A DNA stretch of 41,834 nt from Candidatus Bathyarchaeota archaeon (GCA_022865455.1 JALHSY010000046.1:1-41834), one strand, 5' to 3'; numbered from the stretch's first letter, positions 1 to 9,432 are shown. Numbers and translations are program-made. Notes: generated by a model from the letters alone, not told the origin.

Positions 1-1854
1 CCCCTAGACTTTGATTATCGGAAGCTTCCGCTTGGAGTTAAACATCCGAAGTATGTTTACATGGGCGTTGTGGCAGGCATAGGAAGCTATGGTAATAATA
101 TGGGAATTCCGACGGTTAATGGAGCCATATACTTTGACGAAAGCTACACGGGAAATGTGATTGTTTACTGCGGTTGCATAGGACTTCTACCGCTGAAAAA
201 GTTCAGAAAAAACGCAAGGCCACCCGATGTCATTCTTCTGGCTGGCGGAAAAACAGGGCGCGACGGCATTCACGGAGTGACATTCGCGTCTGCTGAACTC
301 ACTGAGAAATCTGAAGAGGTTTCAAGACCGGCTGTGCAGATTGCAAATCCGATTGAGGAAGAGAAGCTCAAAAGAGCCATAATCGAGATTCGAGACCTTG
401 AATTGGCCTCTGCAATCACAGACTTGGGCGGCGGTGGCTTGTCGTCAGCAGTGGGTGAAACTGCTCAGAAGTTCAAATGCGGCGCTGAGGTCGAGCTTGA
501 CAAGGTCCCGCTGAAGTATGCCGGTCTGGCTCCGTGGGAAATTTACGTTTCAGAGGCGCAAGAAAGGATGCTTCTGACTGTGCCGCCAGCAAATCTTGAG
601 GTGGTTCTGAGAATTTTTGAGAGGGAAGATGTTGAAGCGACAGCTATTGGAAAATTGACTTCAGACAAGATTCTGCGGCTTTACTATCGAGGTGAAAAGG
701 TTGGCGAGATGGGCGTTGGATTCCTTTTTGAACCGCCTGAAATCGTGAGAATAGCTGAGTGCACTCGTTCAGACTTTGAGGAACCTCAGTTGCCTGAAGT
801 AGGCAACCTTACTGAAACACTTCTGCAAATATTGTCTTCGCCGAACATCGCAAGCAAGGAAAGTGTGGTGCGCACTTATGACCACGAAGTCAAAGGAAAC
901 ACTGCACTGAAGCCTTTGCAGGGTGAATTCGGCGGTCCGAATGATGCGGCGGTGCTAAAACCTTTGAACAACTCATGGAAAGGGGTAGCCGTTTCATGCG
1001 GGATGAACCCGAACTACGGGAAGATTGACACTTATTGGATGGCAGCCTCTGCGATAGACGAGGCAGTTAGGAACAACATGGCTGTTGGCGGAAGAAGAAT
1101 AGCGTTGCTCGACAATTTCACGTGGGGCAATCCTGAAAAGCCTGAAAGACTCGGCAGTCTCGTGAAGGCATGTGAAGCATGCCATGACGTTGCAGTAGCC
1201 TTCGGAACGCCGTTCATTTCAGGCAAGGACAGCCTCTACAACGAATCGCCGCTCGGACCAGTCACGCCGACCCTCTTGATCACGGCGCTGGGCATTGTTC
1301 CAGACATCCGGTTGACCGTTTCAATGGACGCTAAGGCTCCTGGCGACTCAATCTACATCGTAGGGTCGACGTTCAAGGAATTAGGCGGCTCAGAATACTA
1401 CAGACTGAAAGGTTTTCTCGGGGAAACTGTGCCTAGGGTTAGGTTTGTTCAAGCTCGAAAAGTTTTTGGGGCTGTCTCAAAAGCGATTGGTTCTGGATTA
1501 GTGAGGGCATGCCATGACTTGTCTGAGGGAGGGTTGGCTGTGGCCACTGCGGAGATGGCTTTTGCAGGCGGGTACGGCCTAGAGCTCGACTTGCGAAAGG
1601 TTCCTCGCGAAGGTTGTGACCGCGACGATTTCCTTCTGTTCTCGGAGTCAAACACCCGTTTCTTAATAGAAGTCTCAGGCAAGTCGAAAGAGGAGTTTGA
1701 GGAGCTGATGAAGGGAAAAAGCTGTGCTGGGATAGGCAAGGTTACGCGAAACCCGCGGCTATGCATTCGCGGATTGGATCGCAGCGTCGTGGTGGATGCT
1801 TCATTGACTGAGTTGCTGAAAAGCTGGAAGCGAACGTTGGGTACGGAGGCTTGA
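1..1854 (+). CDS. purL: Phosphoribosylformylglycinamidine synthase, large subunit PurL (5' partial)
   Basis: PurL uses ATP and ammonia delivered by PurQ to convert FGAR to FGAM, step four of de novo purine synthesis. The frame is open from base 1, so the gene begins before the window; the first ATG here (61) is internal. About 617 residues are visible, compared with a little over 700 for the stand-alone archaeal/Bacillus-type protein. Family signatures seen are GVVAGIGSYGNNMGIPT near the visible start, GGKTGRDGIHG, and CHDLSEGGLAVATAEM in the C-terminal AIR-synthase-like domain. purQ starts 3 bases after the stop, so the two subunits are co-transcribed and probably made together. A PurS gene is not visible and may lie upstream. 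Confidence 0.96.
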   Translation, partial: PLDFDYRKLPLGVKHPKYVYMGVVAGIGSYGNNMGIPTVNGAIYFDESYTGNVIVYCGCIGLLPLKKFRKNARPPDVILLAGGKTGRDGIHGVTFASAELTEKSEEVSRPAVQIANPIEEEKLKRAIIEIRDLELASAITDLGGGGLSSAVGETAQKFKCGAEVELDKVPLKYAGLAPWEIYVSEAQERMLLTVPPANLEVVLRIFEREDVEATAIGKLTSDKILRLYYRGEKVGEMGVGFLFEPPEIVRIAECTRSDFEEPQLPEVGNLTETLLQILSSPNIASKESVVRTYDHEVKGNTALKPLQGEFGGPNDAAVLKPLNNSWKGVAVSCGMNPNYGKIDTYWMAASAIDEAVRNNMAVGGRRIALLDNFTWGNPEKPERLGSLVKACEACHDVAVAFGTPFISGKDSLYNESPLGPVTPTLLITALGIVPDIRLTVSMDAKAPGDSIYIVGSTFKELGGSEYYRLKGFLGETVPRVRFVQARKVFGAVSKAIGSGLVRACHDLSEGGLAVATAEMAFAGGYGLELDLRKVPREGCDRDDFLLFSESNTRFLIEVSGKSKEEFEELMKGKSCAGIGKVTRNPRLCIRGLDRSVVVDASLTELLKSWKRTLGTEA

Positions 1855-1857
1855 GCC

Positions 1858-2676
1858 ATGAAACGCGAAGAGATTAAGGTTTGCATTCTGCGCGTAGGCG
1901 GAACAAACTGTGACGCTGAAACAAAACGCTCATTTGAGGAGTTAGGTGCGCATGCTGAAATTGTTCACGTGAATGAGATTGTTAGACGCCGAAACCTTCT
2001 CGAATACAATGCACTTGTTTTTCCAGGCGGTTTCAGTTTTGGCGATTACGTGCGCGCTGGGGCGATATGGGCCAAGTGGGTATCAGCAAAGTTGAGCAAG
2101 GAACTGAAAATGTTCACAGATGACAATCGACCTGTTCTCGGCATTTGCAACGGCTTTCAAGTGCTCGTTGAGGCTGGTTTGCTGCCTGGCTTTGAAGGAG
2201 TATCATCCTACCCAGAGGCAACTCTCGCCACCAACTTCCCACCAGGATACAACTGCCGCTGGATCAACCTTAAGCATGAAAATAGAGGAAAATGCGTGTT
2301 CACTCGGAAGGTCCCGAAGGGAAAAATTCTGCGAGTTCCTGTGGCGCACGGTGAAGGCAGATTCGTGTTTGCCAAAGAAAAGGAAAAGGGGCTTCTGGAG
2401 AAGCTTCGCGAGAACGACCAGCTAGTCTTTCGCTATTGCCACAAGAATGGTGAATATGCAGAGGGCAGTTTTCCAACAAATCCGAACGGCTCTTTCCGTG
2501 ACATTGCGGGCATATGTAACCCTGATGGAACAGTGTTTGGCTTGATGCCGCATCCCGAGAGAGCTTTCTACTGGTGGCAACAGCCTGACTGGACAAGACA
2601 GACGAAGATGTCTGAATATGGTGATGGAAAGCTAATCTTTGAGAGTCTAATTGAATATCTAGCCAAGAAGCCCTAA
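1858..2676 (+). CDS. purQ: Phosphoribosylformylglycinamidine synthase, glutaminase subunit PurQ
   Basis: This class-I glutamine amidotransferase supplies ammonia to PurL. It has 272 residues. The nucleophile is Cys97 in GICNGFQVL, and the His232/Glu234 pair is in MPHPERA. FPGGFSFGDYVRAG near residue 55 is the usual PurQ glycine-rich segment. It is a little longer than the roughly 225-residue bacterial form, in line with archaeal homologues. It follows purL by 3 bases and converges with the leftward sugar kinase gene, sharing 18 bases of 3' end with it. No terminator fits between the two. Confidence 0.96.
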   Translation: MKREEIKVCILRVGGTNCDAETKRSFEELGAHAEIVHVNEIVRRRNLLEYNALVFPGGFSFGDYVRAGAIWAKWVSAKLSKELKMFTDDNRPVLGICNGFQVLVEAGLLPGFEGVSSYPEATLATNFPPGYNCRWINLKHENRGKCVFTRKVPKGKILRVPVAHGEGRFVFAKEKEKGLLEKLRENDQLVFRYCHKNGEYAEGSFPTNPNGSFRDIAGICNPDGTVFGLMPHPERAFYWWQQPDWTRQTKMSEYGDGKLIFESLIEYLAKKP

Positions 2677-3573
2677 ATCCTTCAAACGCGGGAGTCCCGC
2701 CCTAGCTCCTATTTTCATCACGCATCTTGACGCAACAAAATTGCCGATTCTTCCGCACTCGTAGAGGCTCTTGCCCTTGATTAAACCGTAGAGGAAGCCA
2801 GCATCAAACGCATCGCCGGCACCAGTTGTGTCAACAACCTTCACTTTGAAAGCCTCTATCTGATGACTTTCAGTTCCATCTGTAACGTAGCAGCCTTTGC
2901 TTGCAAGCTTGACAGCCACTATGTTCACGCCTTTCTTGAGGAGAACCTTTGCGCCCGCTTGATAGTCTGCCTTGCCTGTGAGCAGTTCAAGCTCCCCAGC
3001 GTTTGGCATCAAAACGCATGACCGCTCCACAAGCGATTCCAATTTGTTCAGTCCCATCCCCGCATACAGCGCGCCTGGGTCAAGGCTCACTTTGACTTCT
3101 CTAGGAAGCGCTTGCAGTAGTTTCTTCTGAGCCTCGAAGGATTTTGGCCCAACAAAAGACGTCAAGTGCAGAAATCTTGCTTGAAGCGCATATGTGGCAC
3201 TTATGTCCTTAGATTCTATTGTGTCATTTACGCTAGGGTCAATGTACAATGCTCGCTCGCCTTTTTCGTCCACGAAGCCCATGACCGTGCCGCTTCTCCC
3301 GTGTTCTGCCTTGACTATGCCGTTTGTGTCAACGCCTTCTCTGCGGAAATCTTGAACCAGCATTTTGCCTTCTTTGTCGCCCCCAACCTTTCCTACGAAG
3401 CCGACTCTGCAGCCCAACCTCGCCAAGCCCACCATGGTGTTGGCTGCTGAGCCGCCGCAGGCCTCTTCATAGCCTGTTATGAAGCTTTCCTGTTCGGCCT
3501 CGGCTATTCTATTCACTCTGAAGAGTCTGTCTACATTAAGTGCGCCAAATCCCACTGCATCGAAGACTGTCAT
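2659..3573 (-). CDS. PfkB/ribokinase-family sugar or nucleoside kinase
   Basis: This 304-residue carbohydrate kinase transfers phosphate from a nucleotide to a sugar or nucleoside hydroxyl. The PfkB signatures are the N-terminal GG pair in ACGGSAANT (residues 39-45) and the C-terminal DTTGAGDAF (248-256), with Asp254 as the expected catalytic base. The exact substrate cannot be read from the sequence. As last gene of the purF-purD-HAD-ftr operon, a nucleoside or ribose substrate feeding purine metabolism is plausible. Its ATG overlaps the ftr stop by 4 bases. Confidence 0.88.
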   Translation of the reverse strand: MTVFDAVGFGALNVDRLFRVNRIAEAEQESFITGYEEACGGSAANTMVGLARLGCRVGFVGKVGGDKEGKMLVQDFRREGVDTNGIVKAEHGRSGTVMGFVDEKGERALYIDPSVNDTIESKDISATYALQARFLHLTSFVGPKSFEAQKKLLQALPREVKVSLDPGALYAGMGLNKLESLVERSCVLMPNAGELELLTGKADYQAGAKVLLKKGVNIVAVKLASKGCYVTDGTESHQIEAFKVKVVDTTGAGDAFDAGFLYGLIKGKSLYECGRIGNFVASRCVMKIGARAGLPRLKDLGLLG

Positions 3574-4484
3574 GGAAACAGCTCACGCAGATAGATCTTG
3601 TAGTCGCCCAGCTTTCCACCATAGTTGCCAGCAGAGATTTTCACCACGCCGTCAGTCTTTGAGGCCGCCTCTATACCTGCTTTCATAGCGTCTTTCACTG
3701 CGCGCATCGACACGCCGTTGATCACTATTTCTGGAATAAACCCTACTCCTTTGGGCACTTTAGTTTCGTTACTCAATTTCTCTTTTAGAGATGGACAATA
3801 CGGATGGTTCGTAGTCGGTCCTATAAGTGGGAAACATGTTTCAGTCTTTGAACCTGCTGAGCAAATGTCGAAGGGGGTTATGACGCCTTCAATTTCGCCT
3901 ATGACTTGCAAAGCTTTTTTCCCAGCTTCCACGACTGCTTTCTTGGTTTTGCACATGTACCAGAAGTTGCCCCCCGCAGTTCCGCGGGCATATCCAACGT
4001 ATCGTTCTATAAGAAAGTCTGGAACCATAATTGGAACCACGATCATGTTGCGACCATAGAGTTGCTTCTCCCACTCGTATCCGTCTCCGCAGTGGCCGAC
4101 TCGCTCCATCATGTCTATTTTGCCTTCAGGCTTCACTGACAACGCATCAAAGAGAGCCGTGAAGGGTTTGACAAGAATGTCTTGGCGAATCCGGTAAGAA
4201 AGCTCTTTTTCAAAACGGTTGACCATGTCTTGCAGAGGCTTCCCTTTGTCCAGACCTTTCCAGAACTGCAAGATTGCTCCTTTTCGTTTGTCAGGTGTTT
4301 CTTTTTCACCTAGCCACTTCTCAATTCCATTGTCGAGTCTTCCGATGACCCCAGATGGCGTTGCAGTCGCGTCTTCCGCTGCCCGCCGTAATGTTTCTTC
4401 GTCGTCTGCGGTGACGAGGAGTCGGCAGTAGAGACCGTCGAAGACTTCTGCGTAAGTGTCTTCGATCTCGACTTTTCCAGCCAT
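3570..4484 (-). CDS. ftr: Formylmethanofuran--tetrahydromethanopterin N-formyltransferase
   Basis: Ftr moves the formyl group between formylmethanofuran and tetrahydromethanopterin in the archaeal C1 (methyl-branch) pathway. The 304 residues match the family length of about 297. Conserved stretches include [13 protein letters not shown] at the N-terminus, [10 protein letters not shown] in the middle, [16 protein letters not shown], and the C-terminal signature [19 protein letters not shown]. The start lies 2 bases after the stop of the HAD gene and the stop overlaps the kinase start, so it is an internal operon gene. Its presence implies a cell with H4MPT-type C1 carriers; on its own it does not imply methanogenesis. 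Confidence 0.93.
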   Translation of the reverse strand: MAGKVEIEDTYAEVFDGLYCRLLVTADDEETLRRAAEDATATPSGVIGRLDNGIEKWLGEKETPDKRKGAILQFWKGLDKGKPLQDMVNRFEKELSYRIRQDILVKPFTALFDALSVKPEGKIDMMERVGHCGDGYEWEKQLYGRNMIVVPIMVPDFLIERYVGYARGTAGGNFWYMCKTKKAVVEAGKKALQVIGEIEGVITPFDICSAGSKTETCFPLIGPTTNHPYCPSLKEKLSNETKVPKGVGFIPEIVINGVSMRAVKDAMKAGIEAASKTDGVVKISAGNYGGKLGDYKIYLRELFP

Positions 4485-4486
4485 CT

Positions 4487-5569
4487 TTATCCCAATCTCC
4501 CGATTGCTTCTCCTCTGACCTTTTTTCTGAACTCGCTGCTTTCTTTCGCCAGAGCTTTCATATTTTCGCTTGTTATTATTTTAACTTTAGGCAGTTCCTT
4601 TGGATACAACTTGAAAAGGATGCTGAGTAAGTTTCGGTTGACATGGCTCTCAACTAATGTCCTGCGGTTCCACTTCTCCGCGAGGCTTAGGACTTCTTGT
4701 TTCCCAAACCTGCAGAAAACATCTGTAATTACCGCTGTCACTATGCCTGTTGCTGACAAGACTGCGATTTCAGCGTTTTCCACCGCGTATTCGTTGCCAT
4801 TAAAGGACACAGTCAAGCCGCCGTTTTCCTTTACAAGTCTGAAAGCCTGCTCGTCCGTTATGCTATCACCTACATACATAACGTCTGCCAACTTAGCACT
4901 TGACCTTTCAACTGCGTCCTCTATCGATTTGGCCTTCTCACTGCCGCCTACAGGGTTGACTCCAGAGAAGATTCTGCTGGACTCCATGTCTATTATTTCT
5001 TTCCAGAAAATCTCGTCTAGTCTTCGAATTTCCCTCAGAGTCTTTTCGGAAAAATCAGTCAAGGATTTTGTGTTTGCGGGGATTTCGAATGTAGGCATAA
5101 GTGCGATTTCCTGCGCGATCTTCTTGAGTTTGGTTTTCTCCTTTTCTGGCATGTGGAGCCTATCGACGTGCAGTTTTGTGCAGTAGGTGTTCTTGTATGG
5201 AAAGTGCAAGATGCTGCACAGGGCTTTTATGTAGTGTTCGTAGCTCGTGCTGACGATGAAGGCGTTGGCGATTCTTCTTGCGTGGCGCAGGGTTTCCTTT
5301 GCATTTTGAATCAGAACAAGGTTTTGGGCTGAGAACTCCTGCATCTTGCGGTCGGTGACGCCATAGGCCTTCAGGAAAGGCAGGATCAATTTTAGAGTGT
5401 CGCCTGCCTTGTAGTGCGGTCTCTTTACAACGTCGGCGAGCACATCATCGTATCGGCTTATGACCGTGAACAGTTTGTCGCCGTTTGGCACGAAGGTTGA
5501 CGTTATTTCGAAGGCGTTGTCGTTTTTTGAAATAGGGCCCTCACAGTCCGAGATGAAAACCTTTCTCAC
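4487..5569 (-). CDS. HAD-superfamily protein related to EhaR (COG4030-type)
   Basis: This 360-residue HAD-fold protein has motif I as ISDCEGPIS (Asp8 and Glu10), a second-motif-like STS at 107-109, and the acidic motif YVGDSITDE at 232-240. The N-terminal [15 protein letters not shown] and the [12 protein letters not shown] segment resemble archaeal proteins annotated as energy-converting hydrogenase A subunit R, whose real reaction is not settled. Motif I has Asp-x-Glu rather than Asp-x-Asp, which is typical of this subfamily as I recall it. It overlaps the purD stop by 4 bases and lies directly before ftr, consistent with a role in C1 or cofactor metabolism. No other Eha subunits are in the window. 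Confidence 0.72.
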   Translation of the reverse strand: MRKVFISDCEGPISKNDNAFEITSTFVPNGDKLFTVISRYDDVLADVVKRPHYKAGDTLKLILPFLKAYGVTDRKMQEFSAQNLVLIQNAKETLRHARRIANAFIVSTSYEHYIKALCSILHFPYKNTYCTKLHVDRLHMPEKEKTKLKKIAQEIALMPTFEIPANTKSLTDFSEKTLREIRRLDEIFWKEIIDMESSRIFSGVNPVGGSEKAKSIEDAVERSSAKLADVMYVGDSITDEQAFRLVKENGGLTVSFNGNEYAVENAEIAVLSATGIVTAVITDVFCRFGKQEVLSLAEKWNRRTLVESHVNRNLLSILFKLYPKELPKVKIITSENMKALAKESSEFRKKVRGEAIGRLG

Positions 5570-6981
5570 TTTTCACGCCTCAGCGCATCCATGTGTTTTA
5601 TGCTGCTTTCTATGTGCTGTTCCGAGGCTACGTCTGTTCTATGCCAAAGCGCTCCTCCCTTGATTGCTGCCACTCCTTCAAGAGAGATTTGTCTGGCCGC
5701 CTGAATGTCTTCCCCAACGCCTACGACACACACAGCTCTGGACTTGAGGGCAAAGGTTCCATTTCCACGAAGCTCCATGGAGCCTGGATAGACTCGGATT
5801 TTGTCACCGTACTTCTTGCTTAGTGCATACGCTTTTTTCAGGTCAACTGGCTTGTCTACTTCCTCAGGATTCACCAAGCTTGGAAAAGCATCGGCATATC
5901 CCCCATAATTCGGCGGAGCCTCGTAGGTTACGACTGTTGCAGCCTCTTCCAATGCGATGCGTGTCAGGTTGCCTTCCAAGATTCTGTAGCAAACGTCAAC
6001 GAGATCGTCTTTCATGATTGGCAGAACGTTGATGATTTCAGGGTCTCCGGGTCGACTGTTGTTCTCAAGAATCTTCGACCCTTTGCCAGTGTGCATGAAA
6101 GCCACGTAAAGCGGAACTCCTCGCAAGGCAGTCTTGTCTTCCGCTGTGGTTTTCCATTTCTCAAAAATCCTAGTGACTATTTCCTCTTCTCTCGCCCTTT
6201 CATCTCTGGTCAAGAAGGGAAGAACGTAGCCTGTGCTTTTGTATGAGCCCATCCCGCCAGTGTTCGGGCCCTTGTCGCCGTCAAAGGCTCGTTTGTAGTC
6301 TCTCGTGTCTGGTAGCGGCACCAAGTGCTTTCCGTCGCAGAAGGCTTGGAAGCTTGATTCTTCGCCTTCTATTTTTTCTTCTATAATAACAGAACCGTAC
6401 TGGTAGTTTGAGAGAAAATGCTCGAAAAGCTGCTCGCGATTCGAGAAGTGGTCTCCCCAGACGCCGACGCCTTTTCCCGCCGCTGGTTTGTCTGGTTTTA
6501 CGACTGCTTGATTGTCAAGTGTGTCAAGCCAGTCGTAAACCGCTTTCTTTACTTCTGACGTGTTCTTGTAGTCTTTTGGATCGTAGATTTTGAAGCGTGG
6601 ATTTACACTCGGCACTATCTTCTGGAACAGCAGTCGTTGCTGGACTTTGCTTTCCTCGATGGCGTATTCTTTGGTTGGGCATATCATCGGTATGCCCGTT
6701 TTCTTTTCGATGAGGTCGCGGATGCCTTCGATGATAGGCTTTTCCGGGCCGACTATGCCGAAGTCTATGCGGTCTTTGTTTGCTTCTGCGAATTTTGAGA
6801 TTTCGTTGATGTTCAGGTCTGGGATGACGACGTGTTTTGTGGAGTTTCTGAGGTTGAAGGGGTTGAGTTGTTTGTCGGCGACGTAGAGTTCAGTGTTGTA
6901 TTCTGTGCTTCTTGTGAAGGCGTCGACCATGGCTACTTCTCTTGAGCCGTAGGATACTACGAGTATGCCAACTTTCTCCAT
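5566..6981 (-). CDS. purD: Phosphoribosylamine--glycine ligase
   Basis: PurD (GAR synthetase) joins glycine to phosphoribosylamine with ATP. The protein of 471 residues starts at the ATG at 6981 (MEKVGILVVSYGSREVA). The frame stays open upstream, but that extension is Arg/Gln/His-rich, has no family similarity and overlaps purF in antisense-frame style, so I reject it. ATP-grasp features include VVKPDKPAAGKGVGVW, EEKIEGEESSFQAF and the signature FDGDKGPNTGGMGSY. The gene lies 50 bases downstream of purF and overlaps the HAD gene by 4 bases. It is slightly longer than bacterial PurD (about 430). Confidence 0.95.
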   Translation of the reverse strand: MEKVGILVVSYGSREVAMVDAFTRSTEYNTELYVADKQLNPFNLRNSTKHVVIPDLNINEISKFAEANKDRIDFGIVGPEKPIIEGIRDLIEKKTGIPMICPTKEYAIEESKVQQRLLFQKIVPSVNPRFKIYDPKDYKNTSEVKKAVYDWLDTLDNQAVVKPDKPAAGKGVGVWGDHFSNREQLFEHFLSNYQYGSVIIEEKIEGEESSFQAFCDGKHLVPLPDTRDYKRAFDGDKGPNTGGMGSYKSTGYVLPFLTRDERAREEEIVTRIFEKWKTTAEDKTALRGVPLYVAFMHTGKGSKILENNSRPGDPEIINVLPIMKDDLVDVCYRILEGNLTRIALEEAATVVTYEAPPNYGGYADAFPSLVNPEEVDKPVDLKKAYALSKKYGDKIRVYPGSMELRGNGTFALKSRAVCVVGVGEDIQAARQISLEGVAAIKGGALWHRTDVASEQHIESSIKHMDALRREK

Positions 6982-7031
6982 AATTGACCCGTCAGACTTT
7001 GATGAACTTGAATGATTAGTTTGCCCTTGCG

Positions 7032-8672
7032 CTATGATGTCTCGACGGCTTCTTCTATTTCGTAGATTCTGCCTGTTTCTTCGTAGCCTTCTAGGAATTT
7101 CTTCTTCATTTTGTCGGCGATTTTCTGAGCCTGCGGCGTGGGGTATTCGCCTGTTATGCATGCGGTGCAGAGCTGATTTCGTGTAAAGCCTGTTGCCTTG
7201 ACTAATCCTTCTATTGATTGGTAGCATACGGCGCTGGCGCCTATGATTTTGGCTATTTCTTCTGGAGTGTGTTGTGAGCCTATGAGTTGGCCGTATGTTG
7301 CCATGTCTATGCCGTATAGGCATGGGCCGATTATGCGTGGGAATGTTACAAACATGTAGACTTTTTTGACGCCCATTCTGCGGAGTTTTTCTACTGTGAC
7401 TCTGGTGGTGTCTCCTCGGACTATGCTGTCTTCGACGAGTATCACTCGTTTTTCTCTGATTTTTGGCGCGAGGATGTTGATTTTTCTGTCTATGGTTGAC
7501 TGTCGTTCCTTGTTGAGAAGGATGAAGGCTCTTTCGGTGACATATCTGTGTCTTCGTGAGGCTCTTTCCCATCTCAGTCCAGATTGTTCGTGGACGCCCA
7601 TGGCGGGGTCGTCGCCTGTCTCAGGCACTGAGAGGATTATGTCAGCGTTCTTGACGATTTCGGGGTTTTCTCTTACGAGGTTTCTGCCGAATTCTTCGCG
7701 TATCTCGTAAACGTATTTGTCATCGAATATGGAGTCTGGTCTTGCGAAGTAGGCGAATTCGAACGCGCAGAAAGCTTTTCTTTCGCCTTCGACGAGTTTT
7801 TGTCTCATGAATCCGCTTGGCGAGACCTTTACGAGTTCGCCTGGTTCGAGTTCAAAGTCTCTTTCGAAACCGTTTATGTCCAAGCTTACGGTTTCTGACG
7901 AGAAAGCGTAGGTTGACCCGTCCCTGCTGTGGCCGGCGCATAATGGCCTTATTCCGTGGGGGTCTTTGAAGGCGAAGAATTGGCCGTCCCGTGTGACGCA
8001 TGCTACGGAGAAGGCTCCGTCTATTTCTTGCATGCATACCTTGACGGCGGAGGCGATGCCCTTGCCCTTTAGCATTTCAATCATGAGCTTGTGGCAGACG
8101 AGTTCGGCGTCGCATTCGTATGAGAATGCTGGAAATTTTGTTTTGATTTCCTTTGAGAGTTGGAATACGTTGACGATGTTGCCGTTGAAGGAGATGGCGA
8201 TTTTCAGCCCGTTTTTGGAGGCGGTTACGGGTTGTGTGCCCCTTATTAAGGATTTTTCGTCTGTTTTTCCGGATGTTGTGTATCTGACATTTCCGATGCC
8301 TAGGTTTCCTGGGAGTCGCCCGAACCATTCTTGGATGGCGCTTGACTTTATTTTGGGAACGAGGTCTAGGCTTCGGTGGATGTGGAACTTCCCTTCGTGA
8401 AATGTGAGGAAGCCGTGTGATTGGTGGCCTCGATGGTTTTGAGCTCGGAGTCCCCAGTATATGTATGAGAATATGGGTTGGTTTTCGTAGTTGATTGCGG
8501 CGAAGACTCCACAGCCTACGTTGGTTTCCCCCTCTCTGATGATTCGCAAGTAAGAGGAGGGATGTTTATCAGCTTTTAGGACATTTTCAAATAAAACTGT
8601 TATCTCCACTATATTATCTCCACTGATTTCTCCCGCGCAATCCCCTCTTTTTTTGTTTTCAAGCGCGCACAC
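7032..8672 (-). CDS. purF: Amidophosphoribosyltransferase PurF
   Basis: PurF makes phosphoribosylamine from PRPP and glutamine, the committed step of purine synthesis. The N-terminal Ntn glutaminase domain begins at CGVFAAINY (Cys54 in the longest frame), followed by WGLRAQNHRGHQSHG and the oxyanion element SFNGNIVN. The phosphoribosyltransferase domain carries the PRPP loop VILVEDSIVRGDTTR at 410-424. In this family the Cys becomes residue 1 after propeptide removal. The 53 residues before it in the longest frame are unusual, so a TTG start at 8549 (12-residue propeptide) or a GTG at 8609 is possible. First gene of the leftward operon. Confidence 0.94.
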   Translation of the reverse strand: MCALENKKRGDCAGEISGDNIVEITVLFENVLKADKHPSSYLRIIREGETNVGCGVFAAINYENQPIFSYIYWGLRAQNHRGHQSHGFLTFHEGKFHIHRSLDLVPKIKSSAIQEWFGRLPGNLGIGNVRYTTSGKTDEKSLIRGTQPVTASKNGLKIAISFNGNIVNVFQLSKEIKTKFPAFSYECDAELVCHKLMIEMLKGKGIASAVKVCMQEIDGAFSVACVTRDGQFFAFKDPHGIRPLCAGHSRDGSTYAFSSETVSLDINGFERDFELEPGELVKVSPSGFMRQKLVEGERKAFCAFEFAYFARPDSIFDDKYVYEIREEFGRNLVRENPEIVKNADIILSVPETGDDPAMGVHEQSGLRWERASRRHRYVTERAFILLNKERQSTIDRKINILAPKIREKRVILVEDSIVRGDTTRVTVEKLRRMGVKKVYMFVTFPRIIGPCLYGIDMATYGQLIGSQHTPEEIAKIIGASAVCYQSIEGLVKATGFTRNQLCTACITGEYPTPQAQKIADKMKKKFLEGYEETGRIYEIEEAVETS

Positions 8673-8695
8673 CCGATTCGGAGAGTCAGACTGAC

Positions 8696-8929
8696 ATGTG
8701 CCGCTGCAACATTTGCGGTCCTGTTTCGCGTAACGAGGCCGACTTTGACGTTAGCATTGGCAGGGAGGACCGTTTACTACGAGTATGCCGCTGGTGCAGT
8801 CAGGATCTAACGCTTTTCGGCGTAAGGCTTAATCAGGTTGTCAAGTTGCCGCGGGTTCGAATCCCTGTGAACCTTCTGGCGGCCGTCCTGGGGCCCGTTT
8901 ACAGTTTTTGGGAGGCAAAAAAGAAATGA
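8696..8929 (+). CDS. Small Cys-rich (putative zinc-binding) protein
   Basis: The 77-residue product begins MCRCNICG and has a second Cys pair in VCRWCSQDL (around residues 31-34), suggesting one zinc site. The rest is hydrophobic and basic, with no recognised family. Support for it being real is the ATGA overlap with the next gene and a GGAGAG 11 bases before the ATG. A short perfect inverted repeat (GTCAG-A-CTGAC, 8685-8695) abuts the start codon and could be an operator. It is the first rightward gene after purF and probably marks the start of the viral block. Codons near 8853-8866 happen to resemble a tRNA T-arm. Confidence 0.55.
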   Translation: MCRCNICGPVSRNEADFDVSIGREDRLLRVCRWCSQDLTLFGVRLNQVVKLPRVRIPVNLLAAVLGPVYSFWEAKKK

Positions 8930-9063
8930 CTGGGAAGAAGTTGCGGGTTAAGTGGGTCTGTACCGTGCGGTACTGCGGCAACAATCCTCCGCGTTTTTCG
9001 CCTAGGCCCAGTGGCAAGTGCAGCACCTTGTATCATTGCGGGAATGTGAGGTGCAAAGTATGA
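8926..9063 (+). CDS. Small Cys-rich protein, 45 residues
   Basis: This gene is too short for usual ORF cut-offs. It starts at the ATG overlapping the stop of the previous gene (ATGA) and ends at 9063. The product has Cys residues arranged as CTVRYC, then single Cys at about 32, 38 and 43, within a basic chain (MTGKKLRVKW start). The Cys density and the translational coupling argue for a real zinc-binding peptide. Function is unknown. Confidence 0.5.
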   Translation: MTGKKLRVKWVCTVRYCGNNPPRFSPRPSGKCSTLYHCGNVRCKV

Positions 9064-9087
9064 AGTTGCGAAAGTGGAGGCTTCCGT

Positions 9088-9276
9088 TTGAGCAGTAATG
9101 AAATGCGCCAGACGCAACAGTACTGTCCAGGCACAGATCACGTTGTAGTACTCAAAATTGAAGGTGTCGTTAAGGGCACCTTAGTTGAAGGTGAAGTTGT
9201 TGACTGTAACCGTGTATGCGCTAAAGACAAGCCTTTCTGCTGGAAAAAACGCCACATTTCAACAAGCCTATGGTGA
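9088..9276 (+). CDS. Small Cys-containing hypothetical protein
   Basis: The 62-residue product starts at TTG with a good Shine-Dalgarno (GGAGG at 9076-9080, 7 bases upstream). It contains QYCPGTDH, then DCNRVCAKDKPFCWKK, giving four Cys. No family is recognised. The stop at 9274-9276 lies only a few bases before the likely start of the following zinc-ribbon gene, so the two are probably translated together. Confidence 0.45.
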   Translation: MSSNEMRQTQQYCPGTDHVVVLKIEGVVKGTLVEGEVVDCNRVCAKDKPFCWKKRHISTSLW

Positions 9277-9280
9277 TTTT

Positions 9281-9424
9281 TTGGCAGGGAAAATCACGGT
9301 AAAATGTTCTTTCTGCGGCCACACCTGGACACCTAGGGTTCCAAAACCGAAGGAATGCCCGCGCTGCAAGAGAAGGCTGGACCGAGTCCGGAAGCGTCTG
9401 CCAAAATGCTTCAGAAACATGTGA
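9281..9424 (+). CDS. Zinc-ribbon protein (CxxCGHTWTPR type)
   Basis: The core reads KCSFCGHTWTPRVPKPKECP followed by RCKRRLD, a classical two-knuckle zinc ribbon of a kind common as tiny stand-alone proteins in archaeal genomes and viruses. I place the start at the TTG at 9281, just after the stop of the upstream gene and 4 bases after a GGTGAT, giving 47 residues. The frame is open back to an ATG at 9185, but that stretch is in a shadow frame of the preceding gene. The role may be nucleic-acid binding, but nothing here shows a target. Confidence 0.62.
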   Translation: MAGKITVKCSFCGHTWTPRVPKPKECPRCKRRLDRVRKRLPKCFRNM

Positions 9425-9432
9425 GTTGACGA

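Noticed and set aside
1449-1886. Leftward 145-codon frame inside purL
   Set aside because: It is antisense to strongly conserved coding sequence and has no recognisable protein features.
6982-7572. N-terminal extension of purD up to 668 residues
   Set aside because: The extra 197 residues are Arg/Gln/His rich, overlap purF and have no PurD-like content. The ATG at 6981 gives a family-like start.
6954-8789. Shared 15-mer TACTACGAGTATGCC at 6954 and 8775
   Set aside because: One chance 15-base match is expected in a window of this size.
8787-8884. Possible tRNA: T-arm-like GGGTTCGAATCCC at 8853-8865 and pairing ends GCCGCTG/TGGCGGC
   Set aside because: The T stem pairs at only three positions, there are nine extra bases before the acceptor strand, and no good anticodon arm can be drawn. 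The bases lie within a coding frame that is coupled to the next gene. No second copy was found as an att partner.
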